40,333 bases of DNA, taken from IMG/VR virus record IMGVR_UViG_3300034683_000362, positions 1 through 40,333 of that record; one strand, written 5' to 3'. This stretch comes from a virus. Shown piece by piece: positions 25,593-32,887 of the stretch (its first letter is position 1; each line of letters starts with the position of its first letter). The translations under genes and the position numbers were made by a program. The notes beneath the pieces are model-generated. The model made no database searches, was not told the origin of the DNA, and was given only the letters and a program-made list of their open reading frames with translations.

Positions 25593-26384
25593 CTAATCCC
25601 ATAAAGAATTTAATTTATTAGCTTTTATTATTCGATAGTCTTTCCCTTGAACTCTTTGAAAAGATTTCGCAGGAAGCATTTTTAAAAGTCTTGAACTACT
25701 TCTTTTATCAAGATATGATTCTTCTTTTCCCATACTTAAAATTTGTTCCGGTGCAAAATTTGATGTAATAATTATTCCCTTATAACCAGAATCGTGAACA
25801 TTAATAATAATTCTTCTGTAAGTTTCAAGAACCCAATCATAATTTTGTTTTGAACCAAGATCATCAATAAAAATAACATCAGCCTTTGAAAGTTTATAAG
25901 CTTTCTCCTGTGCTACATTGATAGTTTGAAAATCTTTAAAACTATCAAAAATACCAATTTTATAACCTCTTTGAGCTATTTCCTTGATTACTGTATAAGC
26001 CAATCTTGTTTTTCCAGTTCCATAATTGCCATAAAAAAATAATCCTATATTATTTTTAAATAATTGTTTATTTACATATAATTTGGATTTTCTAATAGCA
26101 TTTTTTATATCCTCACTTACTAGATCAAAAGATTCAAAAGAAACATTATGAAATTCTGATGGTACAAGAGATAAAAATTCATTCATTCCTTGATTATATT
26201 TAATCCATTTTGAACACATAACAACATTTTTATTTACTATTTTCATTCCTTGATAAGGACATTTTGAAGGCATAGAACAATCACAATCTTGTTTCAAGTT
26301 ATTGTATGTTTGCTTTGGTTGGGTCAAATTCTTTCTGATAGTAGTCTTCTGTCGGTCCTTTAAAGAATTTATTTGATTTTTCAT
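25593..26384 (-). CDS. DnaC-like helicase loader ATPase
   Basis: A 263-aa AAA+ protein. Walker A GNYGTGKT is at 119-126, Walker B ADVIFIDDLG at about 168-177, and sensor 1 appears as IIITSN near 213. An N-terminal Cys cluster (Cys34, 36, 42, 57) may bind zinc. This is the DnaC/IstB-like loader type that brings the replicative helicase to the phage origin. GGGGGT lies before the ATG. Its first 86 bases overlap the end of the DnaD-like gene in another frame. Confidence 0.87.
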   Translation of the reverse strand: MKNQINSLKDRQKTTIRKNLTQPKQTYNNLKQDCDCSMPSKCPYQGMKIVNKNVVMCSKWIKYNQGMNEFLSLVPSEFHNVSFESFDLVSEDIKNAIRKSKLYVNKQLFKNNIGLFFYGNYGTGKTRLAYTVIKEIAQRGYKIGIFDSFKDFQTINVAQEKAYKLSKADVIFIDDLGSKQNYDWVLETYRRIIINVHDSGYKGIIITSNFAPEQILSMGKEESYLDKRSSSRLLKMLPAKSFQRVQGKDYRIIKANKLNSLWD

Positions 26385-27168
26385 TTTTACCCCCTTTTGA
26401 AACTAATTCATTTAAATAATTTTCAAAATTAGAAGCTCTAAAAAGAGTAATAGGTCTCAAATATTTTTGCATATTTGTATTCAACCATTGGTCAGTTTTT
26501 TTGTCGATAACTTTTTTAAAATCTTCAATTCCATAACCATCATCTATCAATTTTTTTATCAAATATTTTGTATTACTTGTAGAAGATCTAAAATTAGATC
26601 CAACTTTTTCATTCAAATAACAAATTATTTCATTTATAATTTCAGAATTTTTTTTGATTTTTTGTTTGCCTAAATCAAATAACTCAACAATATTATTATT
26701 ATTTTGTTTATTATTATTTTGTTTATTATTATTACTTTGTAGTCTTCGATTTTCAACATGTTGATTTTCAACATCTGGATAATCGCATTCTGGTTGACCC
26801 TCATTCTGATTTTCGCATTCTGGTTTATTGCTTCTAACTTCTTTTTCAGAGGTTATTTCTTCTGATTCATCTTCAATAGGAATTTCATCAAAAATATATT
26901 CCCATTTGATAATTTTCCCTTTTTCATTTCTTATAGAAATTTTTTGAAAATACTTCTTTTCTTCGAGTTCTTTAATACCTGTTCTTAAAGCAGCTGCTCC
27001 ATCCGTAGATCTATTTTTTAAATCCTCCATAGACAATTTCCAATTTTCAGGTAAACTCATCAAATAAAGCAAAATTCCTTTAGCTTTCCAGGATAAATCT
27101 GTTCTATTTACAAAATTCTTATCGACAATTACAAAAGGAGAAGATCTCTTTCTTTTTTTAAAATACAT
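26299..27168 (-). CDS. DnaD-like replication initiation protein
   Basis: A 289-aa protein. The N-terminal ~100 residues form a winged helix-turn-helix (RTDLSWKAKGILLYLMSLPENWKLSMEDLKNRSTDGAAALRTGIKELEEK). A low-complexity Asn/Gln linker follows. The C-terminal ~80 residues match the conserved phage replisome domain of the phg_2220_C type (EIICYLNEKVGSNFRSSTSNTKYLIKKL; KYLRPITLFRASNFENYLNE). It would bind the origin and work with the DnaC-like ATPase encoded next. The ATG at 27168 follows GGGGTGA; an upstream in-frame ATG at 27186 overlaps the ribosome-binding site. Confidence 0.85.
   Translation of the reverse strand: MYFKKRKRSSPFVIVDKNFVNRTDLSWKAKGILLYLMSLPENWKLSMEDLKNRSTDGAAALRTGIKELEEKKYFQKISIRNEKGKIIKWEYIFDEIPIEDESEEITSEKEVRSNKPECENQNEGQPECDYPDVENQHVENRRLQSNNNKQNNNKQNNNNIVELFDLGKQKIKKNSEIINEIICYLNEKVGSNFRSSTSNTKYLIKKLIDDGYGIEDFKKVIDKKTDQWLNTNMQKYLRPITLFRASNFENYLNELVSKGGKNEKSNKFFKGPTEDYYQKEFDPTKANIQ
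26695..26734 (-). repeat. 15-bp tandem repeat encoding the Asn/Gln linker
   Basis: The unit ATTATTATTTTGTTT occurs twice in full and once in part. It encodes KQNNN-type repeats on the minus strand. Copy-number change would keep the reading frame and only alter linker length between the two domains of the initiator. Confidence 0.75.
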
Positions 27169-27172
27169 AGTC

Positions 27173-27373
27173 TCACCCCACCTCATTAAAGAATTTTTTA
27201 TCTAAAAATTTTACAAATCTTTGAGACAATTCGTCTATTGTGTTATAATTTAAATGAAGATTTAGATTTATTGATTCTAATTGAAGAAATAACTTAAATT
27301 CTTCTTCGATGAAGTTGAGAGTATTTTGAGAGGTACAGTCAACTTCATCTTTTTTATTTTTAATATCTTTCAT
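27173..27373 (-). CDS. Hypothetical small early protein
   Basis: A 66-aa protein of unrecognised family: polar start (KDIKNKKDEVDCTSQN), helical middle, hydrophobic-basic end (FVKFLDKKFFNEVG). It has a good AAGGAG site, starts directly at the end of the preceding gene, and ends five bases before the DnaD-like start. A role near replication is suggested only by position. Confidence 0.6.
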   Translation of the reverse strand: MKDIKNKKDEVDCTSQNTLNFIEEEFKLFLQLESINLNLHLNYNTIDELSQRFVKFLDKKFFNEVG

Positions 27374-28114
27374 TTAATTCATCTCCTTTAAATCATTAAA
27401 AAGTGAAATCTTTAAATCTATATCTTCTTTATTTTTTTTAGATCTTAAAATTTTTAATTTTCTATAGTTTCCCTTAACATCAAAAAACTTCAAAATTTTA
27501 TTACTATTCCTATTTTCAGAGAAAATTTGAAGAAGTAAGGCTTGTATTTGAATAAAATATTTATCTTGTGCATTATCTATATAATCTATTTCTTTCTTTA
27601 TATATTTAAAAATTGACTTATGTACTTTATTTTCTTCATAATCTATTTTTCTTTTTAAATATTCTTTTAAATCATCTTCTATTTCTTCAGCCATTAAATG
27701 TAAATTCATCATTTTTGAAATAAGAAAAGAATTGGCAATAGTATCACAATTTTCTTCAACTAATTTAAAAATTTTTATTTTTTCTTTAGAATTATCTAAA
27801 TATTTAAAAGTTTCAAAATTATCTTCACTTATTTTCATAAAATTATTTTTTATTATTTTAATTGCATTGTCTTGTAATTCATCTATTCTATTTATCTCAT
27901 TTTCAATATATTGAATATTATCAATAATTGCTGGATAATATTCTTTTGCTACTAAAATATATTCTTTTAGATTATCTTCTATTTCTTCCATTTCTTGATA
28001 TTTTTGAATTAATTCTAAAGAAAAGTTTGCTTTTAAATAACTTGTTTTGTTTTCATTTATAATTTTATTTTTTAAATTTAAATTCAAATTTACTTCTTTA
28101 GCTCTTTTAAGCAT
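27374..28114 (-). CDS. Helical protein with an internal ~100-residue duplication
   Basis: A 246-aa, highly helical protein of unknown family. Two copies of a similar unit can be seen: EMEEIEDNLKEY at 41-52 and MAEEIEDDLKEY at 141-152, each followed after ~20-30 residues by an I..YI..EI..ID..QD pattern. So the protein arose by duplication of about 100 residues. It overlaps the HEAT-repeat gene by eight bases and is probably translated with it. A structural or partner-binding role is likely; nothing catalytic is visible. Confidence 0.65.
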   Translation of the reverse strand: MLKRAKEVNLNLNLKNKIINENKTSYLKANFSLELIQKYQEMEEIEDNLKEYILVAKEYYPAIIDNIQYIENEINRIDELQDNAIKIIKNNFMKISEDNFETFKYLDNSKEKIKIFKLVEENCDTIANSFLISKMMNLHLMAEEIEDDLKEYLKRKIDYEENKVHKSIFKYIKKEIDYIDNAQDKYFIQIQALLLQIFSENRNSNKILKFFDVKGNYRKLKILRSKKNKEDIDLKISLFNDLKEMN

Positions 28115-29408
28115 TCACAAATTCCTCCTTTTCTTCTTTTTCTTCATATATTTCTTTTAATCGTTGATTTGATATTTTTTCAATAACTTTTAAAGCTTCT
28201 ATTCTTAAACTTGCTTTTTCAGATGAATCTTTAAGTATATCTTCTACAGCAAATATATATGTAATCGCTTTAAATTTTTTTATTACCGTTAAAGCATTTT
28301 TTCTAAGTGTAGACGGATATATTTTATTATTAGATATAATTGCTAATTCAGGTAAATAAATTTCTAAATTTAATTTTTTTATTATTTTTATTGCCAAAGA
28401 TATCCTTTTACTATTTTTTGATTCTAATAATTTTTTAACATGCTTTTCGAGTTTATAATCTGAATAATATAAAAGATATTCTCCAGCTGAATTAATAATT
28501 TCATCATCATTAGTATTTAAAAAAGATCTTGCATTTTCAACATAATTCATATTATCTTTTTTCTTTTGTACAAAAAAGAAAAGTTTAATAAGTTTTGAAT
28601 CTTTTGATTCGAGATAGTCATCAAGTGAATTATCTAAAGCATTGATATCGTATTTAATTAAAATTCTTACAGTTCTGTCTATTATTTCAGAATCATTTTC
28701 ATTTTTAATTATTTTTATAGCAATATTTTTAATTCTTTCTTTTCCTAAAATAGGCAAAAAACTAAGCATTATATTTTTTGTAGTTTTATTAAATTTAAAA
28801 AATAAATCGTATAACTTATAAAGATCTTCTACAGTATTTTCTTCATTAAATGCTCTTAATGCATCTTTTTTAATTTTTGTTGTTGCTGAACTTAATAAAA
28901 TTGACTTTATATCTTTTAAACCCTCTAAAAATTTTTGAATGTATGAATAAGGATCATCTTTAAATATAGAAGCTATTACTTTTTTTTGAGAAGGATTATA
29001 TTCTATATATGTTTTTAAAAATTCATATCTAACACTTCCATTTGCATCATTTATAGCTTTATTTTTTATGTCTTCATTCAAATATTCTTTTTCTATTATT
29101 TGTCTTATTGCATCTTTTCGGAGATGATGTGAAAAATCATTAAATTGTGTAAAAAGAATTTCTTTTCTTTTTTCTTCTGGAAGTTCTTCTATTCTTTTTC
29201 TTATATACCTATATGCTTCTTTTCTAACTCTTAGATCATTATTCTTAATTAATTCAAATATTTTATGATTCAATGGATATTTTAATTTGTCAAGTTCTCT
29301 TAAAGAAGCTGCTATAAGAACTGGATAAGGACTTTCAAGATATATTAAATGTTTTTTTATTTCTTCATTTATTATTTCTTCTTGAAATATTATTCCTATA
29401 TCTGTCAT
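28107..29408 (-). CDS. HEAT-repeat protein
   Basis: A 433-aa protein made almost wholly of paired helices of HEAT type. Examples are ESPYPVLIAASLRELDKL, NDLRVRKEAYRYIRKRI, HHLRKDAIRQIIEK, ANGSVRYEFLKTYI, SEIIDRTVRILIKYD, SKRISLAIKIIKKL and KASLRIEALKVIEKI. HEAT solenoids bind proteins or DNA; no enzyme motif is seen. It is near the start of the early operon and overlaps the next gene. Large HEAT proteins are unusual in phages of this size. It may act on a host or replication target. Confidence 0.75.
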   Translation of the reverse strand: MTDIGIIFQEEIINEEIKKHLIYLESPYPVLIAASLRELDKLKYPLNHKIFELIKNNDLRVRKEAYRYIRKRIEELPEEKRKEILFTQFNDFSHHLRKDAIRQIIEKEYLNEDIKNKAINDANGSVRYEFLKTYIEYNPSQKKVIASIFKDDPYSYIQKFLEGLKDIKSILLSSATTKIKKDALRAFNEENTVEDLYKLYDLFFKFNKTTKNIMLSFLPILGKERIKNIAIKIIKNENDSEIIDRTVRILIKYDINALDNSLDDYLESKDSKLIKLFFFVQKKKDNMNYVENARSFLNTNDDEIINSAGEYLLYYSDYKLEKHVKKLLESKNSKRISLAIKIIKKLNLEIYLPELAIISNNKIYPSTLRKNALTVIKKFKAITYIFAVEDILKDSSEKASLRIEALKVIEKISNQRLKEIYEEKEEKEEFVNA

Positions 29409-29424
29409 TTTAAAGCCTCCTTTT

Positions 29425-29574
29425 TTAAGTTATATTTTCTTCAGGTACATTCTTTTCTTTCTTTTTTTCTTCTTTCTTTTTAAAAGTTTGAAGTTCTTTT
29501 ACTTTTTTTTCTAATTTTCCAGATCTAATAAAATATCCAACAATAGCTTCTTCATAAGTAACTTTTTTCATCAT
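29425..29574 (-). CDS. Short Lys/Glu-rich early protein
   Basis: A 49-aa ORF with a strong AAGGAGGG just before two adjacent ATGs (29574 and 29571). It opens MMKKVTYEEAIVGYFIRSG and continues with a Lys/Glu helix. It lies between the Cro-like and HEAT-repeat genes in the same operon. No family recognised; the first 20 residues look like an ordered helix and the rest like a charged tail. Confidence 0.6.
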   Translation of the reverse strand: MMKKVTYEEAIVGYFIRSGKLEKKVKELQTFKKKEEKKKEKNVPEENIT

Positions 29575-29590
29575 TTCCCTCCTTTTTGTT

Positions 29591-29842
29591 CTAAATGCTT
29601 TTATCTAATTTATAATTATTCAATAATGGGGATTTTCTTTCTAAAAAATCTGGAAAAATTTTTTCTAATGGAACATTCAAAACAAAAGCAATTCTGTCAG
29701 CTAAAAAATATGAAACTCCTCTGTTTCCTTTTTCTAGGTAATAAAGCATAGTTGTTGAAATACCAGTTGCTGCAGAAAGCTCGTTTCTTGTCATATGCAC
29801 TTTTTTTCTATATTCTTTTAAATTATTTTCAAAATCTTTCAT
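29591..29842 (-). CDS. Cro-like HTH regulator
   Basis: An 83-aa Xre-family protein: KEYRKKVHMTRNELSAATGISTTMLYYLEKGNRGVS spans the helix-turn-helix (about 9-44), followed by the usual small helical cap. The start at 29842 is chosen because GGAGGTGA lies seven bases upstream; the reading frame stays open another 12 codons. It is the first gene of the leftward early operon and is divergent from a second HTH gene at 29999, the classic Cro-versus-repressor layout. Confidence 0.8.
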   Translation of the reverse strand: MKDFENNLKEYRKKVHMTRNELSAATGISTTMLYYLEKGNRGVSYFLADRIAFVLNVPLEKIFPDFLERKSPLLNNYKLDKSI

Positions 29843-29942
29843 ATAATCACCTCCGTTATATTCAATTTGTAAATTCACTATAATTATATCACTATCGTTA
29901 ATTATATAAATTACAAAACTATAAACTTACAATTAAGTTATA

Positions 29943-29971
29943 TTGACAATAATTGATAATTTGTATTATAA
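29943..29971 (+). promoter_or_regulatory. Promoter of the rightward HTH gene
   Basis: TTGACA and TTATAA are separated by 17 bases, 28 bases upstream of the ATG at 29999. TATCACTAT at 29887-29895 and its imperfect inverse ATTGTGATA at 29974-29982 may be operator half-sites for the two divergent regulators. Confidence 0.65.
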
Positions 29972-29998
29972 CTATTGTGATAGCAAAGGGGGAAAATA

Positions 29999-30352
29999 AT
30001 GAGTAAAACTTTCGGTGAAACTCTTAGAACTCTTAGAGAAAATAAACATATAACTCGAGATCAACTTTCTAAAGATACGGGAGTTTCTATAACAGCCTTA
30101 TATTACTATGAAAAAGACCAAAAAACTCCCAGTATAGATATATTAAGAAGTCTTGCAAAAAGTTTAAATGTATCGGCTGACTACTTATTGGGACTAACAG
30201 ACAATCCGTTGAATGAAAACAACGAAATGCCTGATTTCATAAAAAACAAACTGAATAAATTAGAAAACTTAGAAACACAAAATCTACCAGATAAATTAGA
30301 ACAAATAGCAAAAGAGCTTCTAAATATATCAAAAAAACTTAAAAATATTTGA
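29999..30352 (+). CDS. Xre/SinR-like HTH repressor
   Basis: A 117-aa protein. Residues 4-65 form a standard Xre helix-turn-helix (LRTLRENKHITRDQLSKDTGVSITALYYYEKDQKTPSID) with the YLLGLTD end. The C-terminal ~40 residues form a coiled helix that may dimerise. It has AAAGGGGG before its ATG and is divergent from the Cro-like gene. It likely governs the early leftward operon, while the CI-like repressor at 31321 may act on the neighbouring intergenic region. Confidence 0.8.
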   Translation: MSKTFGETLRTLRENKHITRDQLSKDTGVSITALYYYEKDQKTPSIDILRSLAKSLNVSADYLLGLTDNPLNENNEMPDFIKNKLNKLENLETQNLPDKLEQIAKELLNISKKLKNI

Positions 30353-30371
30353 ATTATTAAGGAGGCAAAGT

Positions 30372-30713
30372 ATGCATATAGCTGATAGAGTATTTGATAT
30401 AGCTTTTAAACAAATAGAAAATGAACATACATGTAGTAATTGTCAAAATAAAGTTAATTATAATTACTCAGATATCTACTATAAAAAAGTTATTTCATGT
30501 CCTTCTTGTGGTAAAGAATATTATTTTAACGACACAAATTTCAATAATAATTTAAGCTATTTGGAAACAAGAAAGAATTGGTTTATCGAAGCTATAAGCG
30601 ATATTCAAGAAAAACAAAATATAAATTTAAACCATTTATCCGATAGCCAATTAGAAAAAATGTTTAAAGAAATAATTGATGACATAAAACAAATATTAAA
30701 AAAAGAAAATTAG
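30372..30713 (+). CDS. Zinc-ribbon protein of unknown function
   Basis: A 113-aa protein with two CxxC pairs (Cys21/Cys24 and Cys43/Cys46) spaced like a zinc ribbon, followed by a helical C-terminal half. It is co-transcribed with the HTH repressor (AAGGAGG, 19-base gap). It could modulate the repressor or bind nucleic acid. The end of the gene overlaps by four bases the end of a small minus-strand gene. No family name can be given. Confidence 0.65.
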   Translation: MHIADRVFDIAFKQIENEHTCSNCQNKVNYNYSDIYYKKVISCPSCGKEYYFNDTNFNNNLSYLETRKNWFIEAISDIQEKQNINLNHLSDSQLEKMFKEIIDDIKQILKKEN

Positions 30714-30838
30714 AGATTTTTATAGTATTCATTTATTGCTTTTCTAACCATTTCTTTAAATTCTTTTTCAGTTGATTTTATAAATGAATTTTCCACGTTA
30801 TAATGATTTACTTGAACTATTTCTGGTTTATTTTTCAT
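30710..30838 (-). CDS. Small basic hypothetical protein
   Basis: A 42-aa ORF with a good AAAGGAGCT ribosome-binding site before its ATG. Polar start (NKPEIVQVNHYN), then a helix (EKEFKEMVRKAINEYYK). It lies tail-to-tail with the zinc-ribbon gene, and follows the HTH-like gene at 30896-31081 in the same direction. Too short for family assignment. Confidence 0.5.
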   Translation of the reverse strand: MKNKPEIVQVNHYNVENSFIKSTEKEFKEMVRKAINEYYKNL

Positions 30839-30895
30839 AAAATCAGCTCCTTTTATATAACTTTTACTTTGTGAGAACTTTTATTTTGTTATTGT

Positions 30896-31081
30896 TTAAG
30901 CAATTAGTTGCTTATACTTACTAAGAAGTTCTTTAAGATCCACCACTCTGTATAATTTCAAAGTTGCTTTTTCGTATATTGGTTTATATTTAGAAGAGTG
31001 ATTTACTATAGATAAAAAACTTTTATAATCTACTTTGTTTTTATCTGAGAATTCTCTAACAGACATTATTTTTTCACTCAT
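30896..31081 (-). CDS. Small winged-helix-like DNA-binding protein, possible excisionase
   Basis: A 61-aa protein. The first half, MSVREFSDKNKVDYKSFLSIV, resembles a MerR/AlpA-type helix-turn-helix, and LYRVVDLKELLSKY resembles the following strand and helix. AAAGGAGGT precedes the ATG. It is divergent from the CI-like repressor gene. Such proteins can be excisionases, recombination directionality factors or a Cro counterpart. Which of these applies cannot be told from sequence. Confidence 0.55.
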   Translation of the reverse strand: MSEKIMSVREFSDKNKVDYKSFLSIVNHSSKYKPIYEKATLKLYRVVDLKELLSKYKQLIA

Positions 31082-31320
31082 TTTCTTTACCTCCTTTATG
31101 CGTTATCGAATATTATATTTTAATAATATCACTTTACGTATATTATTTAAAGTTTATTTATAACTATATATTATTATTTATAAATTATTATTAGTGATTA
31201 TTATAATATTTCTTTTTTATTCGCAATTATCCGTATAGTTATATTACTGTGAAAATAATATGAGTTTTAAGCACTATTTTTGTGTTAAATTATGATAAAA
31301 AGAATATTTGAGGTGAAGCT
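31082..31320. other. Divergent intergenic region before the CI-like gene
   Basis: This 239-bp A+T-rich gap separates the divergent genes at 31081 and 31321. It contains several -10-like sites (TATAAT read leftward near 31112; TATGAT read rightward near 31293). It also holds AT-rich inverted repeats such as ATATTATATTTTAATAATAT (about 31110-31129) and ACTTTA/TAAAGT. Operators of the CI-like repressor are expected here, but no confident -35/-10 pair is seen. Confidence 0.4.
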
Positions 31321-31950
31321 ATGTTTAGAGGCGATAGACTCAAAAGATTAAGAGAGCTAAAAGGTTTTACCCAGGCTCAATTAGTTGAAAAATTAGGAAA
31401 GTATAATTCTGGAGAATATAAAATTAAACAGAGTGTATTATCTAGATATGAAAGAAATGAAATCGCACCTAAAGCTAATAAATTATTGCTATTAGCTGAG
31501 TTTTTTAATGTAGATCCAGATTATTTATTGGGAAATATTGATACATATCAGAAAAAAGACAAGCCAAAAGCTAAAGTTGGTAAGGTGAGTTTTTATGATA
31601 AACCGTTAATCAAAGATGCTTATATAGAAAATGGAATAGTTTATTTTGATGAAATAAAAAAGATAACTCTTCCAGATATTAAAAATTGTGATTTTTTAGT
31701 TCTATCTGAAGATGACGATATGAATCCAAAAATAATTAAAAATGATTTAGTTATTTTTCAGAGAAAAGAATCTTTTGATACAGGCGATATTGTTTATGTG
31801 ATTATAAATAATAAGGCAAAAATACGGAAAGCTATTTGGATAGATAAGCCTATGGCTTTATTCCAGGATATGTATGGAGAAAAACAGGAAATAACAAAAG
31901 ATTTCAAAATAGTAGGAAAATATACAGGAGTAATACGAATGGAGCCCTAA
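31321..31950 (+). CDS. CI/S24-like repressor with substituted catalytic residues
   Basis: A 209-aa protein with an N-terminal Xre helix-turn-helix (LRELKGFTQAQLVEKL, then QSVLSRYERNEIAP) and a C-terminal LexA/CI S24-type fold (MNPKIIKNDLVIFQ; FDTGDIVYVII; VGKYTGVIRM). In self-cleaving members the motif is GDSMxP and a later VKR. Here the serine position reads Asp133 (DDDM) and the lysine position reads Arg169. No Ala-Gly hinge is obvious. It therefore probably cannot cleave itself after DNA damage. GAGGTGA precedes the ATG. A terminator follows directly. Confidence 0.82.
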   Translation: MFRGDRLKRLRELKGFTQAQLVEKLGKYNSGEYKIKQSVLSRYERNEIAPKANKLLLLAEFFNVDPDYLLGNIDTYQKKDKPKAKVGKVSFYDKPLIKDAYIENGIVYFDEIKKITLPDIKNCDFLVLSEDDDMNPKIIKNDLVIFQRKESFDTGDIVYVIINNKAKIRKAIWIDKPMALFQDMYGEKQEITKDFKIVGKYTGVIRMEP

Positions 31951-31970
31951 AATAGGACTCCATTTTTATT
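31939..31970 (+). terminator. Terminator of the CI-like gene
   Basis: The stem ATGGAG.CCT/AGG.CTCCAT overlaps the last codons and stop of the repressor gene and is followed by a run of T. Confidence 0.8.
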
Positions 31971-32076
31971 TGCTTATCAAGAGTTAGATTAATAGCTGTA
32001 AAAATGTACATTTTTGATTAATTAATTTAGTGGGGATCGAATAATAAGAAATTGAAAATTTTAAAAATGAAAGGAG

Positions 32077-32823
32077 ATGATCAAAATTCAAAATAATAAT
32101 AATAAACATAATGAAAAAATTAACACATTAATTAATAATATTAATTCTGCATTATCTGAATTAGAAGAATATATAAGAAATGATTTAAATAAGAATACTC
32201 CAAAAGATAATTTGTATTTACCTAAAATTGAACTTCCAAGAGGATATATTAGAAAAAAAATATATTTTGAAAAGTCCTATAAATTAAATAAAATTTTTGA
32301 TTCGTTTCAAGAAAATAAACTTATTGATAATTTAGCCTATTCTCTTCAATATACTGATTTTCTAAATTACTTATTTAATAGATTTAAAATAGGTGAAGAT
32401 GGTTTATCAGTAGGCTTGATATTTAGGAAAACGTCAATTATATATATAGTAATAATAATTGAAACTATTACTATAGGTATATTAAAAAAAGCTATTAAAG
32501 AATGTAATAATTGTGAATATAAAAAATGCTTAATAACAAAAAAACAAGTATTATTTGGAAACAATCGTGGTAAAACTTTTAAAGATGCTTTAGATAAATT
32601 ATATGATGTCAAAATAATTAATAAAGAGGAACATGATTTATATAAATATCATATAGATATCAGAAATCAAGTGCATCTTTTTTTAGCAAAAGAAAATGCT
32701 TTTAGAGAAAATCTTAATGTAAAAGATTATTCTAAAACTATAAAACTTTTAAAATTAACCAATCAATTATATGATAGATTTCAAAATATACAATGCAATA
32801 AAATCAAAGAATCTTTTGTTTAG
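32077..32823 (+). CDS. HEPN-like protein of unknown function
   Basis: An up to 248-aa, mostly helical, Lys/Asn-rich protein. Near the C-terminus it has HIDIRNQVHLFLAKE, with Arg196-Asn197 and His200. This resembles the RN...H active-site motif of HEPN RNases, though the spacing (R-x3-H) is one shorter than the common R-x4-6-H. A short Cys-rich stretch (CNNCEYKKC) precedes it. The ATG at 32077 abuts AAGGAG with no spacer; an ATT at 32086 has a nine-base spacer and may be the true start. It precedes the HicB/HicA-like pair and may belong to the same conflict locus. Confidence 0.55.
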   Translation: MIKIQNNNNKHNEKINTLINNINSALSELEEYIRNDLNKNTPKDNLYLPKIELPRGYIRKKIYFEKSYKLNKIFDSFQENKLIDNLAYSLQYTDFLNYLFNRFKIGEDGLSVGLIFRKTSIIYIVIIIETITIGILKKAIKECNNCEYKKCLITKKQVLFGNNRGKTFKDALDKLYDVKIINKEEHDLYKYHIDIRNQVHLFLAKENAFRENLNVKDYSKTIKLLKLTNQLYDRFQNIQCNKIKESFV

Positions 32824-32834
32824 TTATAGTAATA

Positions 32835-32878
32835 TTAAAATAAACATTATTTTAACCATAAAATGATATTATTATGGA
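32835..32878 (+). promoter_or_regulatory. Inverted repeats before the HicB-like gene
   Basis: TTAAAATAA/TTATTTTAA with a 3-base loop is a perfect 9-bp inverted repeat (32835-32855). It is followed by CCATAA (32856-32861) and TTATGG (32872-32877), which can pair and border the GGAGG ribosome-binding site. HicA/HicB operons often control themselves, so these are candidate operator and translation-control elements. Confidence 0.45.
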
Positions 32879-32887
32879 GGAATAAGT

